From assembly GCA_963575745.1 (NCBI GenBank), contig CAUYUJ010014760.1, positions 838,201 to 902,200 of the forward strand: a stretch of DNA of 64,000 nucleotides, written 5' to 3'. Below, piece by piece: positions 21,026 through 31,964 of the stretch. Under the pieces are notes generated by a model. The model worked only from the letters and a program-made list of their open reading frames with translations. It was not told where the DNA came from and made no database searches. The position numbers and the translations under genes are program-made. This DNA is from Prorocentrum cordatum (lineage: Eukaryota > Sar > Dinophyceae > Prorocentrales > Prorocentraceae). How positions within the stretch are numbered: the first letter of the stretch is position 1; every line of letters begins with the position of its first letter.

Positions 21026-21383
21026 ACACGGGAAAAGGCCCGCGGAGAGGGGCGAGCCGGACTCCGGGCGGCCCCGTCGGCGTCCAGCTGTGCCAGGAGG
21101 GGATGAGGCGGGGGGCCCGGGGAATCCGAGGTCTTCGAACGCTCCCGTCTCTTCTCGGCGGTGTTAAAGCCTCGGGATGCCTTCCAGCGGCCGCGCCGCG
21201 TCGAGGGCGTTCTCCAGGGAGGCCCTGGGGCGTCCCGAGCGGCCGCGCGGAGACCCGAAGCGTGGGACCCGAGAGTCAGGCGACGTGGAGCACTGGTCGG
21301 TGCCGCGGGGGGGGGGGGGGGATGTTGAGGGCAATGCGGGGGGTGGGCGGCTCAGGGGGGGGTGCATCTCCATCCCCAGTCTT

Positions 21384-21526
21384 TACAAGTCGGGCATGTC
21401 CCTCTACAGGAGGAGTATGAACAACAAAGAGAGTCAGAGCACGGTCTGGGGACGATGCTTTTTTTTCATATGTTTCCGCTCCTTCAAAATCTGACTGTAG
21501 GACGCAGGAGGACATGCCCGACCTAA
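21384..21526. mobile_element. MITE family A, copy 5
   Basis: The left end ACAAGTCGGGCATGTCCCTC, then TACAGGAGG, is inverted as GGAGGACATGCCCGACCTAA at the right end. The body contains GGTCTGGGGACGATG, shared with the copy at 3969. Confidence 0.75.
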
Positions 21527-21830
21527 CCCCGCTCGCCCGTTCATCGCCGATGAGGGCCCGATTGCCCACCCCGCCCAGGAGCGTGCAGGTTTCCGTAGAC
21601 GCGCTGACGGTGTGTTGGCGAATTGCGAAGTAGGACATCCAATTGTAGGAAGGCGTGGTTCGTGGCTAAACCAATTGTCGGAACGCGTGGTTCGCGTTTT
21701 CCCACAACTCGCTGTGTCGTTCTCGTTCGATACACTCGCACTTCTGCGATGCAGGGAACGGTGTTCCAAGGTCTCCTGCACTTTGTTTTGCGTGAGCTCG
21801 GTGTCACAAAAACAAGCCGCACCGTTAGCC

Positions 21831-21987
21831 TTAAGTTGGGACTGTCCCTCTACAGGAGGAATGTTCAAACATAGTCAAACATAGTCGTGGGACGATTTTG
21901 CTACTGGTTTTGAGTCGTTTCGAGCATTTCTCGACCATGTTTTTTCCTCGTCCAATATTCGCCTGTAGGGGGACATGCCCGACCTGA
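21831..21987. mobile_element. MITE family A, copy 6
   Basis: The left end TTAAGTTGGGACTGTCCCTC, then TACAGGAGG, and the right end GCCTGTAGGGGGACATGCCC, then GACCTGA, are inverted. Flanking octamers CGTTAGCC and CGTCAACC agree at six of eight bases, consistent with a decayed 8-bp duplication. Confidence 0.75.
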
Positions 21988-22022
21988 CGTCAACCGAGCG
22001 CGCCGTCGGCGCGGCCCTGGGG

Positions 22023-22444
22023 TTAAGTCGGGCGTGTCCCCCTGCAGAGGGGTTTTCGACGAAAAATGAAACATACCCCAAACATGCTCCAACATGGCCA
22101 ACAAAGATTCCAAAACATAGTCCCCAGACTATGTTTGTTACTATTTTTGGATATCCCCCCTGTAGAGGGACAGCCCTGACTCCAGATCCGCCCTACTTTG
22201 GCTTTTTTCCAACTTAAAATTGCGTCGGAAATCCACCTATAAGGAGCCGAAAAAGTAGGGCGGACATTTCTGCACCCAACATAAAACGGGGCGAAAATCC
22301 ACAGAAGTAGGGCGGAAACAACAACAGAAAAGTAGGGCGGAAATTGGCATCAGCGTGGCTTGAAAAGTAGGGCGGAAATTCCAAGCCCTGCTTACGAATT
22401 TCCCCAAAGTAGGGCGGATCCGGAGTCAGGGAGGCCCGACTTGA
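22023..22444. mobile_element. MITE family A, copy 7, with a nested element
   Basis: The left end TTAAGTCGGGCGTGTCCCCC and the outer right end GGCCCGACTTGA are flanked by a perfect 8-bp duplication, CCCTGGGG (22015-22022 and 22445-22452). The right terminal repeat is split after GAGGGACA by a second element (22174-22431). Confidence 0.8.
22174..22431. mobile_element. 258-bp TIR element, family B, nested in family A
   Basis: The ends are a 28-bp inverted repeat with one mismatch: CCCTGACTCCAGATCCGCCC, then TACTTTGG, at the left. Inside, AAGTAGGGCGGA recurs several more times, so the terminal motif is also a subrepeat. No protein is encoded. Confidence 0.8.
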
Positions 22445-22609
22445 CCCTGGGGTCCGTCGTCGGGGGCCTGCCGCCGAGATGCCTCGGGCGATGTGCCCCG
22501 CCGCTGCCCGCTCGACGCCTCCGCCCCCTGGGGAGCCGCCGCCCCCCTCCCGACGGCGCCCCCTCGTCGGTGCAGGTCGCTGCGGGTGCCGCGGCGGAGG
22601 GTCAGGGAG

Positions 22610-22785
22610 GAAAAAAAACACACACACGCAATTCATCGTCGACTCCCAGGAAAAAGTATGGCAAAACATGGGAAGTGGGGGGAAAGACCAGAGACCAGAA
22701 CATCTTGTGGGAAACTATGGGGCATCCTGCTATTTGTGTGTATTTCTTTGCGTGTCCCAGGGCCCCTTCAGAGGGGGCGACGACC
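22610..22785 (+). repeat. Dispersed repeat family D, copy 1
   Basis: Landmarks are CGTCGACTCCCAGGAAAAAG, a GGGGGGAAAGAC phrase, and TATTTGTGTGTATTTCTTTG, then CGTGTCCCAGGGCCCC. Copies are at 25695-25858 and, inverted, at 48842-48990 and 50003-50170, with a partial one near 49195-49255. Confidence 0.65.
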
Positions 22786-22794
22786 GACGGCAGT

Positions 22795-22980
22795 CCCAGA
22801 CCCCCTCGGGCAAGGGGAGATACACGACGGGAGGTGCTTCGCCTCTTTCGGCCTCGGGGTTCTCTCGCCGGGCCTCGGGGCCGTAAAAGAACGGCTCGGG
22901 ATGAGAAGCCGGTCCCGGGGAAGAGGTCGAGACCTTTGGGGGTCGAGGTCATGAAAAAGTCATGACGTCGGGGGTCTGGG
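22795..22980 (+). mobile_element. Dispersed element family E, copy 2
   Basis: It begins CCCAGACCCCCTCGGGCAAG and ends TCATGACGTCGGGGGTCTGG, then G. It is 186 bp, exactly as long as copy 1. It follows a family D repeat at once. Confidence 0.7.
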
Positions 22981-23753
22981 GTCCCTGTCAGTGTCCGTTG
23001 GAGCGGGGCTCGTTGCCGGGGTCGCCGCGGACGTTGCTCGCTCGAGGCAGCAGGTGGCCTGCCAAGCTGCGGTCGCTGCCTGTCTGTCTTGCACAGCAGT
23101 CGCTGTTGGGCGGGCGGCGGTTTCCGCATCCATTTCGGGGCGAGTGCCAGCCTTCAGGGCCGGGCGACTATTTTTCGCCAATCGACTTTTGCAGAGTCCA
23201 TCTCGATCCGATCGGTCCGGTCAGATTTCGGTTCTGGCTGGCCCGGTCTGATTCGGTTCTGGTGTGCCGACGATCCGATGCAGCTGGATGCTTGCAGTCT
23301 GAGGTGATTTCTCCCAGTCAACGAGTTTCTCCCCGCAACATGGCGGCTCGGTACAGAAGAGAAGCTCTGGGATACACCCGGTGGGGGCGGAGGGGGGGCG
23401 ATGCGGACGGACCCCTTATCGACGACGGATGCCCTCCCTGATATTCGGCCCCACAGGCCCCCAAGACGCGCCAAGGAGGCCCCCGAAGAGGCAAAAGTTG
23501 CTGCAGTGTTTTTTTATGATTCCTGTGGGTACTTATTCGAGTCCCACAGCGTGCAAAACAGCTGCACAGATCCCGCAGATTGCCCCGAGACTGCCCTGGT
23601 CCTGGAGCTCTCCCCTTCCAGGGCATCCAGAGGCGCGCTCCCTTCCGGGCGTGCTCACCTGCGAGCCCGGCAACACCGGTGCTGGACGAAGAAGAACAGC
23701 CTGGGAGGCCGGAAACGCGGCGGGATTGGACGGGGCGGGAGTGGATCCTTGTT

Positions 23754-23920
23754 CCCAGACCCCCTCGAGCAATGACAAAATCATGACGGGAGGTTTTTCT
23801 CCGTTTTCGACCTCTGGGGGCCCTTGCCGGGCTTCGGGACCGTCAAGAAACGACCCCGGGAATAGGTGGAGACCTCTGGGAGTCGACGTAATGAAATAGT
23901 CATGACGTCGGGGGTTTGGG
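23754..23920 (+). mobile_element. Dispersed element family E, copy 3
   Basis: It begins CCCAGACCCCCTCGAGCAAT and ends TCATGACGTCGGGGGTTTGG, then G. The core GCCGGGCTTCGGGACCGTCA matches the other copies; it is about 20 bp shorter. Confidence 0.7.
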
Positions 23921-24850
23921 TTTCTGTCGCGGGGGGGCGGGAGTGGGAGGCAGCTGGATTGCACCGCGAATGGGGAGACCAAAAGGTACCGATGCCGCTA
24001 TTCCGCGGACCTCTTCACGGTGGCGACGAGTGCTTCCAAGGAGGCCGAAAGACACGAGAACGGGCGAACGGGTAGAGGTATGGGTACCTTTTCCTCCTCT
24101 GAGCGAAATGACAGTGAAGTTAAACGAGTCCTGCGTTGTTCAAGGGCACCGGAAACATCTTCCATCGCATATATGTCCCGGTAGCCATCGTGGATCCGCG
24201 GTCTGCGGGTCGCCAGTATTATGCGTGGGTTGTATTGCGTTGGGATATGCATGTGGAAGTCGAACTACAATGTTGCGTCTCTAGACATACCGATTCGTTT
24301 GGAGTCTAGACATAGTTGTGTTTGTGTAGACGTTATTTCCGAACAGATGTCTCGATGAATCGCTCCTTCTCGCACCGACCCAGAAGTCTAGACATGGCTG
24401 GCGGCGTCTAGATGGTGATAACGACTGCCCGACGCAATGGCCACGCGTTGACGAACACCCGTTGAACTCGCCAGCTACGTTGGGACCCTGGGGAAAGCGG
24501 CGACAGCTGGGGCAGGGTGCGAATCCGGTGGGGAGGTCAGGCCAGGGTAACTGGCGGAGGGTGCAGCGCCAACTGGCGTTCGCGCAGATTCTTGGAAGCT
24601 TTGCAATCCAGACATGCGCATGCGTGTGCGCGCTTCGGTGCAACTCTGGCGCCCAACTTTCGATCCAGCCCCGTGCGCTATACAGCCCCGCTCTCGGCGC
24701 GCTGGGAAAAGTTTTTGTCGGAGGTCTGCGCCCGATGCCGTGGGTCGGCGCTGCGCCAGGGGCGGCGCCGCACGCGAGTGATCAGGAAAGTGTGAGAGCA
24801 CGCAGCCGAACAGAGAAGGTCGGGGGCGGCAAAGAGGGGGGTGACGACTA

Positions 24851-24982
24851 GGGGGGGTGGATATCATGGCGTGGGCCATGATATTTGCCCAGATTTCGTG
24901 GCGCCTCCTCTTATTTCATTTCGTCCCTGGCCCCCCCCCTGGGGCCGCGCACATGCCGCCGGCCATGATTTGCATCCCCCCT
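24851..24982. mobile_element. Possible 130-bp TIR element
   Basis: GGGGGGGTGGATATCATGGC at the left is mirrored by GGCCATGATTTGCATCCCCC at the right, with several mismatches. It is a single copy in this window. Confidence 0.4.
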
Positions 24983-25084
24983 CTTGGACGGCCCCCCTCT
25001 TGGCCGCTCCCGAGAAGGGGATCCGCAGGCTCGGGAGTCAATCAGGAGTGCCTTTGCAGATGTTTCGGCACGGGAGAGGTTGTC

Positions 25085-25600
25085 AGCAGCTTGCTCGGGA
25101 CCCCTTGGGGTCATGCTGGAGGCCTTTGTGGCGCTCGCGGGGCCCTCTCGGGGCGCTGTTGTGGCGTTTTGGGGGCGCTCTTGGGGCAATCTCGGATGCC
25201 ATCGATCACAGATGCGGGGTGTCTAAGTTCCCCGCCGCTCGTCGGAGACCAGCCAAATAATGGCCTCTTGGGGCCCTCTTAGGGCGCTCTTGGACGCTCT
25301 TGGTGCCGTCTTGGGCACGTGTTGGGACTCTCTTGGGCCATGCTGGATACATTTCGAGACCTCAATCGCCCATCGGAAGCGAAGCTGTGAGAAGACAAGA
25401 ACATATTCCAAAGGGTTTGGAAGGATGTTGGCCTCTCGAGGGGGCCCTTGGGAGGCTTCGTGGCCACCTGGAATCATCTTGGGGCAGTTTGTGGGCCTTT
25501 TGGACGCATGCGGGAGGCTATCTGAAGTCATCAGGAGCTATGTTGCGCGATCTCAGAGGCTGCCGGAGGCCATCTCGGAGCCATCTCAGGCAACCTTGGA
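25085..25600 (-). repeat. Family L degenerate repeat, inverted
   Basis: CTCTTGGGGC-type words recur, and 25150-25230 is the reverse complement of the start of the 11820 copy (shared words GATCGATG, CCTCCGAGAT and GCCCCAAGAGCGCC in that orientation, with changes). Confidence 0.55.
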
Positions 25601-25694
25601 CGCTCCTGCGCGGCGCAGCCCCCCCCCTCCAGACCCAGAGCGGGAGGGGGAGAGCGAAACTTTTCTCCCCGAAGGGGAGTCAAGAGGTTTCAGG

Positions 25695-25858
25695 GGGAGA
25701 AAAAACACACAGACACAAGTAATCGTCGATTCCCTAGAAAAAGATGGGGAAATATGAGAAATGGGGGGGAAGACATAAAACCAAGAAAATATGGGAACAT
25801 ATGGGGAATCCTGTTATTTGTGTGTATTGATTTTTGTGTCCCAGGGCCCCTTCAGAAC
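25695..25858 (+). repeat. Dispersed repeat family D, copy 2
   Basis: It is collinear with 22610-22785: ATCGTCGATTCCCTAGAAAA, then GGGGGGGAAGACATAAAACC, TATTTGTGTGTATTGATTTT and TGTCCCAGGGCCCCTTCAGA. Confidence 0.65.
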
Positions 25859-26418
25859 TTCTTATACCAACTCAGCCCAGACGCGCGGCCTAAAACCACG
25901 TGGCCGCAGCATTGGGTGATTGCTCTGAACCGTGCATCGCGCACGCCTGCGCATAGTGAGAAGTCAGCGCGAATGGCACTCATCCAGCGATCTCCAGAAA
26001 ACGTGCGGATTGAAAGGGGCCCCCCAAAAAGTCCTCAGGGGGCCCTTTGGGAGGTGCCAATCATGCCATCAGAGACCACCAGAGGCTTCCAACTGGCCTC
26101 CAGCCGCGAAGAGACCCGGTCCGAGAGGTGTTCACGCCCCATCCTCGCGCGGCGAGGCCTCCAGGGAAGTGCCGCAACGACGGGCAGGCAGAGGGGCCAC
26201 CCCTTCCCCGAGCTGAGACGATGGGGCCCGGCAGAGGTGACGTGGAGGACCCCACACGCCCCGAGGGCTCTGCCGAGCCAGGAGCGCGGCGCCCCCGCAG
26301 CAGAGCACCGCATGCCTCCGGACGTGCGGCAGCTAAAGCTATCGAGCCCTCGAGCGCCCACGGCCCCCGCGGCCTCGAGCACCCGTGCAGCCCACCGGGC
26401 ACCCGCCGCGCCGCGGGG

Positions 26419-26745
26419 ATGGCGGGGAGCACGGCGGCCGCGCTGATCGTCGCCGCGGCCGCGTGGCGGCCCCTCGGCGCCGGAGCCGCCTGCGACGCCG
26501 CAGCGGGAGACTGCCCGCGCGCGCCCGCCGCCGACGACGAGGAGGCGGCGCTGCTGCAGAGGCTGAGCGTCGGGGGCGCTCGGGAGCGCGCGCGCGAGTC
26601 GGCCCGCGCAGGGCAGGAGCCAGCGGCGAGCGAGGGGGGGAAGCGACGAGGAGGAGGAGGAGGAGGAGGAGGAGGAGGAGGAGGAGGAGGAGGAGGAGGA
26701 GGAGGGGGAGCGAGGAGGAGGGCCCTGAGCTTCCTTTCGGCGTAA
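26419..26745 (+). CDS. First exon of a secreted-type protein (partial)
   Basis: From the ATG at 26419 the frame reads a signal-peptide-like start, MAGSTAAALIVAAAAWRPLG, then AGAACDAAAGDC, an acidic stretch and the motif DDEEAALLQ. This is the same N-terminal layout (signal peptide, Cys, acidic residues, LLQ) as the gene at 17634. After about 70 residues the frame enters a (GGA)n array and becomes poly-Gly, then ends in an unrelated dispersed repeat. The true exon therefore probably ends near 26640 and the rest of the gene is not visible. It could also be a chance GC-rich frame; the signal peptide plus LLQ pattern is the only positive evidence. Confidence 0.4.
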   Translation: MAGSTAAALIVAAAAWRPLGAGAACDAAAGDCPRAPAADDEEAALLQRLSVGGARERARESARAGQEPAASEGGKRRGGGGGGGGGGGGGGGGGGGGARRRALSFLSA

Positions 26746-26972
26746 AAATAAGTCTTACGCCCGCTCTCGAGCGTAAAATCTTATTTTACGCCGATGCGCA
26801 TGCGATTGTCGTATTTTATTCCTTCGTCGTTTTTTTTTCGATCGCGAGCTTATTTTACGCCTGCGGGCGTATTTTATGCCGAAAGGCGTATTTTATGACA
26901 TTTCTGTCATTTATGTTTCTGTCATTGTAAAGTCTGTCATTCTGGTTTCTGTCATTTTGGCTGGGTATTTGC

Positions 26973-27006
<34 letters not shown>

Positions 27007-27260
27007 GTATGTATATACATATGTATATATGCATATATGTATATATATATATGTATATATATATACATATATATATTATGCATAGTTGTACATATATTTA
27101 CATGTTGTAAATACATGTATACGTTGATTTACATTGTATATATATGTGTGTAAACAGATCGCATGTGTATTTCATACATGTACGCATACAATGCCACATG
27201 TATATTCATATATATATATATATATATGTACGTACATAAAATCACGATCATATGTGTATA
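26721..27260 (+). repeat. AT-rich dispersed element family K, copy 1
   Basis: It begins GGCCCTGAGCTTCCTTTCGG, then CGTAAAAATA, has repeated GGCGTATTTTATG and TTTCTGTCATT words, and passes into TA/TATG microsatellite. The inverse copy at 45780-46279 ends ACGCCGAAAGGAAGCACAGG, then GCC. Confidence 0.65.
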
Positions 27261-27339
27261 CATGTGCACACGTACACACATGTGCAACGCGTCTGAGTTC
27301 GGAGGGATAGGGCGTGGAGAAGGCGGAAGGGGGGAGGCG

Positions 27340-27355
27340 GACAGAAGACAGAGAA

Positions 27356-27386
<31 letters not shown>

Positions 27387-27960
27387 AAGGGACTGCATGA
27401 GGGAGGAGAGAAATAAGGAGGATACTGATGAGAAGCAAAAGGGGACTGAGGAGGAGGAGGAGGAATCATTTGATTTTTGTTCCAGATACGAGTTCATGGT
27501 TTTCCCTGTCCATAACATACGTTTACGAAACATTGTACTTTAGTGCAGCCAACGGTTGCCCGCGGTTCCTTACAATTAAACGCTTCGGCATGGGGGGGGC
27601 GGCGCGGCAAAAGCCATGAGGATAGGATGAAGCATGGCAAAGCGTAGGAGAAACCTTGAGGGTAGGATGAAGCATGGCACGGCGCAGGAACAACCTTATC
27701 CACGACGCTCTTGCCTCCTCTCGGGCCTTCCTTTCTCGCCAACGTTTCTCCTCAGAAGGCGGGGGGATCGATACAAATAGCCCCCTCCCCCCGACGGGCT
27801 CGACAGTTCACAGCGTCGGCTGGCCCACTCAGGGCTCCCTCCCCCCGAACCCAAGTGGGGAATCACGATCTCCCCGTCCGATCCTGGAGCGAGGATATAG
27901 CTTGTTTCCTCCATGTTTCCTCTGCGTCCTCCGTGTTTCCTTGGCGTCGGAGTCGCTTCC
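27340..27960. other. Spacer with a short (GA)n tract
   Basis: A GA tract of about 30 bp lies at 27360-27388. Nothing else is recognised; no frame carries a motif I can place. Confidence 0.4.
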
Positions 27961-28042
27961 GTGTTTCCTCGGCGTCGGAATCGTTGTCGATTTCGATGTC
28001 TGTCTCATGACGGTCACCGTCGCTCTCCTCGCTCTCCTCGTA

Positions 28043-28080
28043 AGGTCCTGACGGAAGGCATATGTCTTCCGTCAGGACCT
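28043..28080. repeat. 38-bp near-perfect palindrome
   Basis: AGGTCCTGACGGAAG is followed by an 8-bp centre and then its exact reverse complement. The centre GCATATGT is itself palindromic except for its outer pair. Confidence 0.9.
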
Positions 28081-28690
28081 CGGCATCATCTTCGTCCTGC
28101 CCGCGTTGCTCCAAAGCGTCCTCCGCGTCGCCTCGGAGTTGTTTATCTTCGTCATCGTTGTCATCCTCCTTGTTCTCCTCGGTCGCATCGTCACGGGCAC
28201 CACGGCTTTCATCATTCAACGTGTCGGGGTCGACATCGCCATGCACGGTGGTGAAGGTGGGGGGCAGTACACGGCGTCGTTTTTCCGAATCCATCTTGGG
28301 CCCAATGCGGGACGGTGGGGCTATCGGGGGTGGATGGGGCGGGGGAGGGGCCGACACCCCCATAGGATTTTCCCTCCCCTCACTCGTCCCCCCCTGCCTC
28401 CCCTCCATCGTCTCCCCTCCCTCTCCTCTCCTCCCCTCCCCTCCCTCCCCCTCCCGCTCCTTCCCTCCCGACCCCTCCCCTCTCCTCTCTAGTTTCTTCT
28501 CGTGGCCTCGTTGTGATCTCTGGGTGAGCTTTGCCCCCCTCCCCCAAACCCACCTGGGGCGCTTGGTATCCAGTATCGGGGCGGTCGTTGGAGTAGTTTG
28601 GGTTCCAATTTGGGACAACCTTGGGAAACCTTAAGCCCTCTCTGATCGACGCGGCCTTGGGGGTCTAGGGGCTTGTCTCGAATTGGTTGA

Positions 28691-28718
28691 CAATGTGACC
28701 AGAATTCTGGTCACATTG
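28691..28718. repeat. 28-bp perfect palindrome without spacer
   Basis: It is centred on GAATTC, with arms CAATGTGACCAGAA and the inverse. Pairing continues outward for several bases after one mismatch. Confidence 0.9.
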
Positions 28719-29073
28719 CCAGTCAATGCGAGATCAGTGCACTCCACCAGTATGGTGCATCACGAACACGGAGACTTCGACTGTCGGCTGCCGTGGGAGC
28801 GAACGACGATGGTGAAGCGTAGAAGGAGGAGCAGCAGCAGGAGACCGAGGAAGAGAACGAGGTGGAGAACGATGAGGAGGAGGAGGGGGAGAATGGGGGA
28901 GGAGTTGGAGGTGGAGTTGAAGAAGGAGCTGGATGGTCAGACACGTAGGGATGGAACACGGCTGCAAGAGAAACACCGTTATTTCCAGCATCCTCCCCGC
29001 GTGCTGGTGGCTAGCAACAGGTCGCACAGAAACGCATGGCCGCACCTGAGAGGTGCCCCGCACCGCCATGCTA

Positions 29074-31405
29074 TTACAACTGTCGCAGTCGGTAGCGCTG
29101 CAAAAGAAGGGTGGCCAGCGTGCGTGGATAGCAACCCTTGGCAAGCTCTACGGCATTGCCGATCTCGCTTTCATCCGAGTACGCCCAGTACGAGCGAGGA
29201 CTGTCGAACAACGCAACCTGGTCTTCACAACAATGGAGGAACAAGTGGTGCTTTGGGTAGAACCACCAGAATGGTGATTCCTCATTGATGTTCAGCGCTC
29301 GAGACCCGAGCTCCACGTACGCAGCCACGTGCTGGCGCGCATATTTTGCGAGCAGGGGTGGGGACGTGGCGGGGTCCCAGTCAGAAACTGAAGCGACCTC
29401 ATACATACGATGCAGGGCGTCAACGCAGTCGAACCTAAGCTTAGCGTGTTCCGAATCCTTGAGGAAACAATTCTCAAGCAGCCCCCTCACGACAATCAGC
29501 ATACGTCTACCCTCGGCTGCCTGAGAGGTGGTAGGATGAGGAGAAGGAGGAGGAGGAGGAGGAGGAGGAGGAGGAGGAGGGGGAGGCACGGTGAGGAGGA
29601 GGAGAATAAAGAGGAGGAGGAGGAGGATACTAACGAGGAGGCGGGGGAGGAATGGCAGGGGAGATGGTAAAGACGGAACCCCAAGCCTTCAACTTCAGCT
29701 TGGGCTTCGCAGTCGCCGTTGCACGTATCATCGTCACCGTGATGTTGTTGAACGGGCATTCTACCCCAAGGTGGTGTGACATCATTTTGACTAGGCCCGT
29801 CAACTTACCGCACGCCTTAGCTGGGGCATTGAACGCGCCTTGCAATTCTTTGAACATCTCCCACACTACGTTCCCTAACAAATATTGTAAGATGCCGAGG
29901 CACGCGCAGTGCATCAAGTCGGCCACCACCATCTCGAGCCGGAAGCCTGGCACCGAGAACAGACCGCACAGGTATTTCTGGTGCTCTAAAACGTCGTTTA
30001 AGAAGTCACCATGGGTAACCAGAGTTCTGCGCCACGGCGCAGTTGGTGATATATCTCGCATCTCATGCTGTGTGCACTTGCACTTGAAACACATCCTCTG
30101 GGGAGCCTTCGATCTGGTGTCCCAGCCTGTCATACCGAGCCCTTGTCTGAGCCATTGCCAGTCCCCCCGAGCTTGTATCAGCAGCGCCTGGATCGATAAG
30201 GCTCCCCCAGCTCTACGGGCGCGAGCTTTGTCGCCAACGCGATTGGAGTCACTAAAAAGCACTCCATCGTGGCGACGGTCAGGGTGACGACCGCAAATCC
30301 GCGTTGAAACACTCCAGCGGAGTACTTCCCACGCGACCGAGCGGAGGAGAGCGGAAAGCAGGAGAAACATGACAAGGGATGGGACAGGAGGAGGGGCGAT
30401 GAGGAGATGGACGCGAACAAGAGAAGACTAGCAGGTGGGGCATGGATTAGGAGGGGATGACGGAGTGAGGGGTCGGGGGGGGGGGCGGCGGGAGGGGGAG
30501 GTGGAGGAGGAGGAGGAGGCGGAGGCGGAGCAGAAGGAGGAGGAGCAGGAGGAGGGAGAGCAGGAGGAGGAGGAGCAACCGATAAGATATGGAAGTGTTT
30601 GAGAGGAGTGGGTGAGATCAGATACAGAGAGGGTGACACAAGAAAGATACGCTGACCTTGAATGTACACCGCCCCTGGCACCCGCAACCACACACGATCT
30701 TCTTTGGGAAGGCAGTGAACCACCAACGACGGTGCTCTGGACCTGACACAACGTTCCACAAGCAGAGGTAGAGACTGTCGCGCGTAGCGTACGGGGCGCT
30801 ATCGCCCCAAACGCCGATGCCAGCCCAATTGCCCCGAGTACCGTCAATGCCCAGTTCGCGCTGGACGGATGCAAGGGTGCTCTGAGCTCCGATCTGGCTT
30901 GACTCGAAGGTGCACATAGTAGCTTCACTACCTGCAGGTGTAATTGCGCTAAGAAGCTCATGTGGTAAGATGAAGTTGAGCTTGTCTTTAACTTGTTCCC
31001 CCAGGGTGGGATCCCAGAAGACGCAGTCGACCTGATAAACCTCTGGCAACTTTGCGCAATTACCCAATCGTCGGCATAGATCGCTGGGGTCAGCAGCAAT
31101 GGCGAACGACGCGGGCGCTCAAGGACGTTTCCAAAACCAACGCGCGTTGGGCTTTGAAAAATGGGACCTGGAACATCGGCGTGTGAGTGCTGGGTGGGTG
31201 CGTGGTTGGCCATGCTAGCCAGACCCCTAAGTCCTGTGAGCGTTCCGAGATAGTTTGCCATTTGCTGCCGACACAGGTGCCAACGCAGATCTCGCACCAG
31301 GCCTATCACGTTGGGCAGCGTGGATGCCCTCGAACACTTGCGGCGCTGACAGCTTGCCGCGATTGAACAAGGTGCTCAACCACTCCTCAGAGTGCGACCT
31401 TGGGA
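29074..31405 (-). CDS. Gene C: transposase-like dinoflagellate repeat-family protein, multi-exon
   Basis: Coding blocks in order: about 31405-31234 (EEWLSTLFNRGKLSAPQVFE), about 31050-30661 (WDPTLGEQVKDKLNFILPHE, GVWGDSAPYATRDSLYLCLW and a Cys cluster CGCGCQGRC), about 30330-29697 (GRHPDRRHDGVLF, RGDWQWLRQGLGMTGWDT, a second Cys cluster, then VVADLMHCACLGILQYLLGN and ending ATAKPKLKLK) and 29520-29074 (AAEGRRML to the stop). The last intron, 29696-29521, is 176 bp with a GC donor and AG acceptor, joins in phase, and contains a (GGA)n tract. I recall this block order from a large dinoflagellate family; the D-x-M-H-x3-L-G motif resembles those of some DDE-type transposases, but function is inference. 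I could not find clean junctions between the first three blocks, so the gene may be decayed. Confidence 0.6.
29538..29640. repeat. (GGA)n array in the last intron of gene C
   Basis: It is about 100 bp of GGA with interruptions on the plus strand (TCC on the coding strand). Confidence 0.9.
30470..30575. repeat. GGA/GGC-rich array inside gene C
   Basis: It lies between coding blocks two and three of gene C, in a probable intron. Confidence 0.85.
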
Positions 31406-31964
31406 GAAACAAGGGCGAGAATGTGGCGCATCGGCTAAACATGCCCCCATCCCCGAACCGTGACGGGGTCGTTGGTGTGGAGATCAGTTTCGGACACGGA
31501 CCTCGCCCGCTTCTCGCCGCCAGGTTCCCCCAGGCCTAAGCGTTGCCTCACGCCGCGCTTCACCATTGCGTTGCCTCACGCAGCGCTTCTCCGTCGGTGG
31601 CCGCTAGAGGCAACATCCTACAAGCAAAATGCTTGGGCTAAAAGCTGAGGCGAGGAATGGGATCAATCACAATGGCGGCGTCACCCAACGTTGCGATACC
31701 CGACACTCAAAAAGTACATGGACGCCTTCTCGCGCAGCAGTTCTGGTAGAATGCCTGTGTGACCACGACCACATTTCGCGAAGCGCGGATATCTTCGCGC
31801 CGCGTGGGGGGGGGGTCATTCAGAAAGGCGATGCGATGTTACACCCCATCGTAGCGGAGGAGAGGGAAGATGAGACGTCGCATCGAACTCGGGACTTCAA
31901 ATGTTGCGGCCGAGCTCCGCGTGCACGCACTAGTCCCAGGTGCGCACCAGCATGCGAGCTCTAC

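Noticed and set aside
19881-21167. 428-codon His-rich ORF
   Set aside because: It is a translation of the ATCGATCTCACT and CAT arrays.
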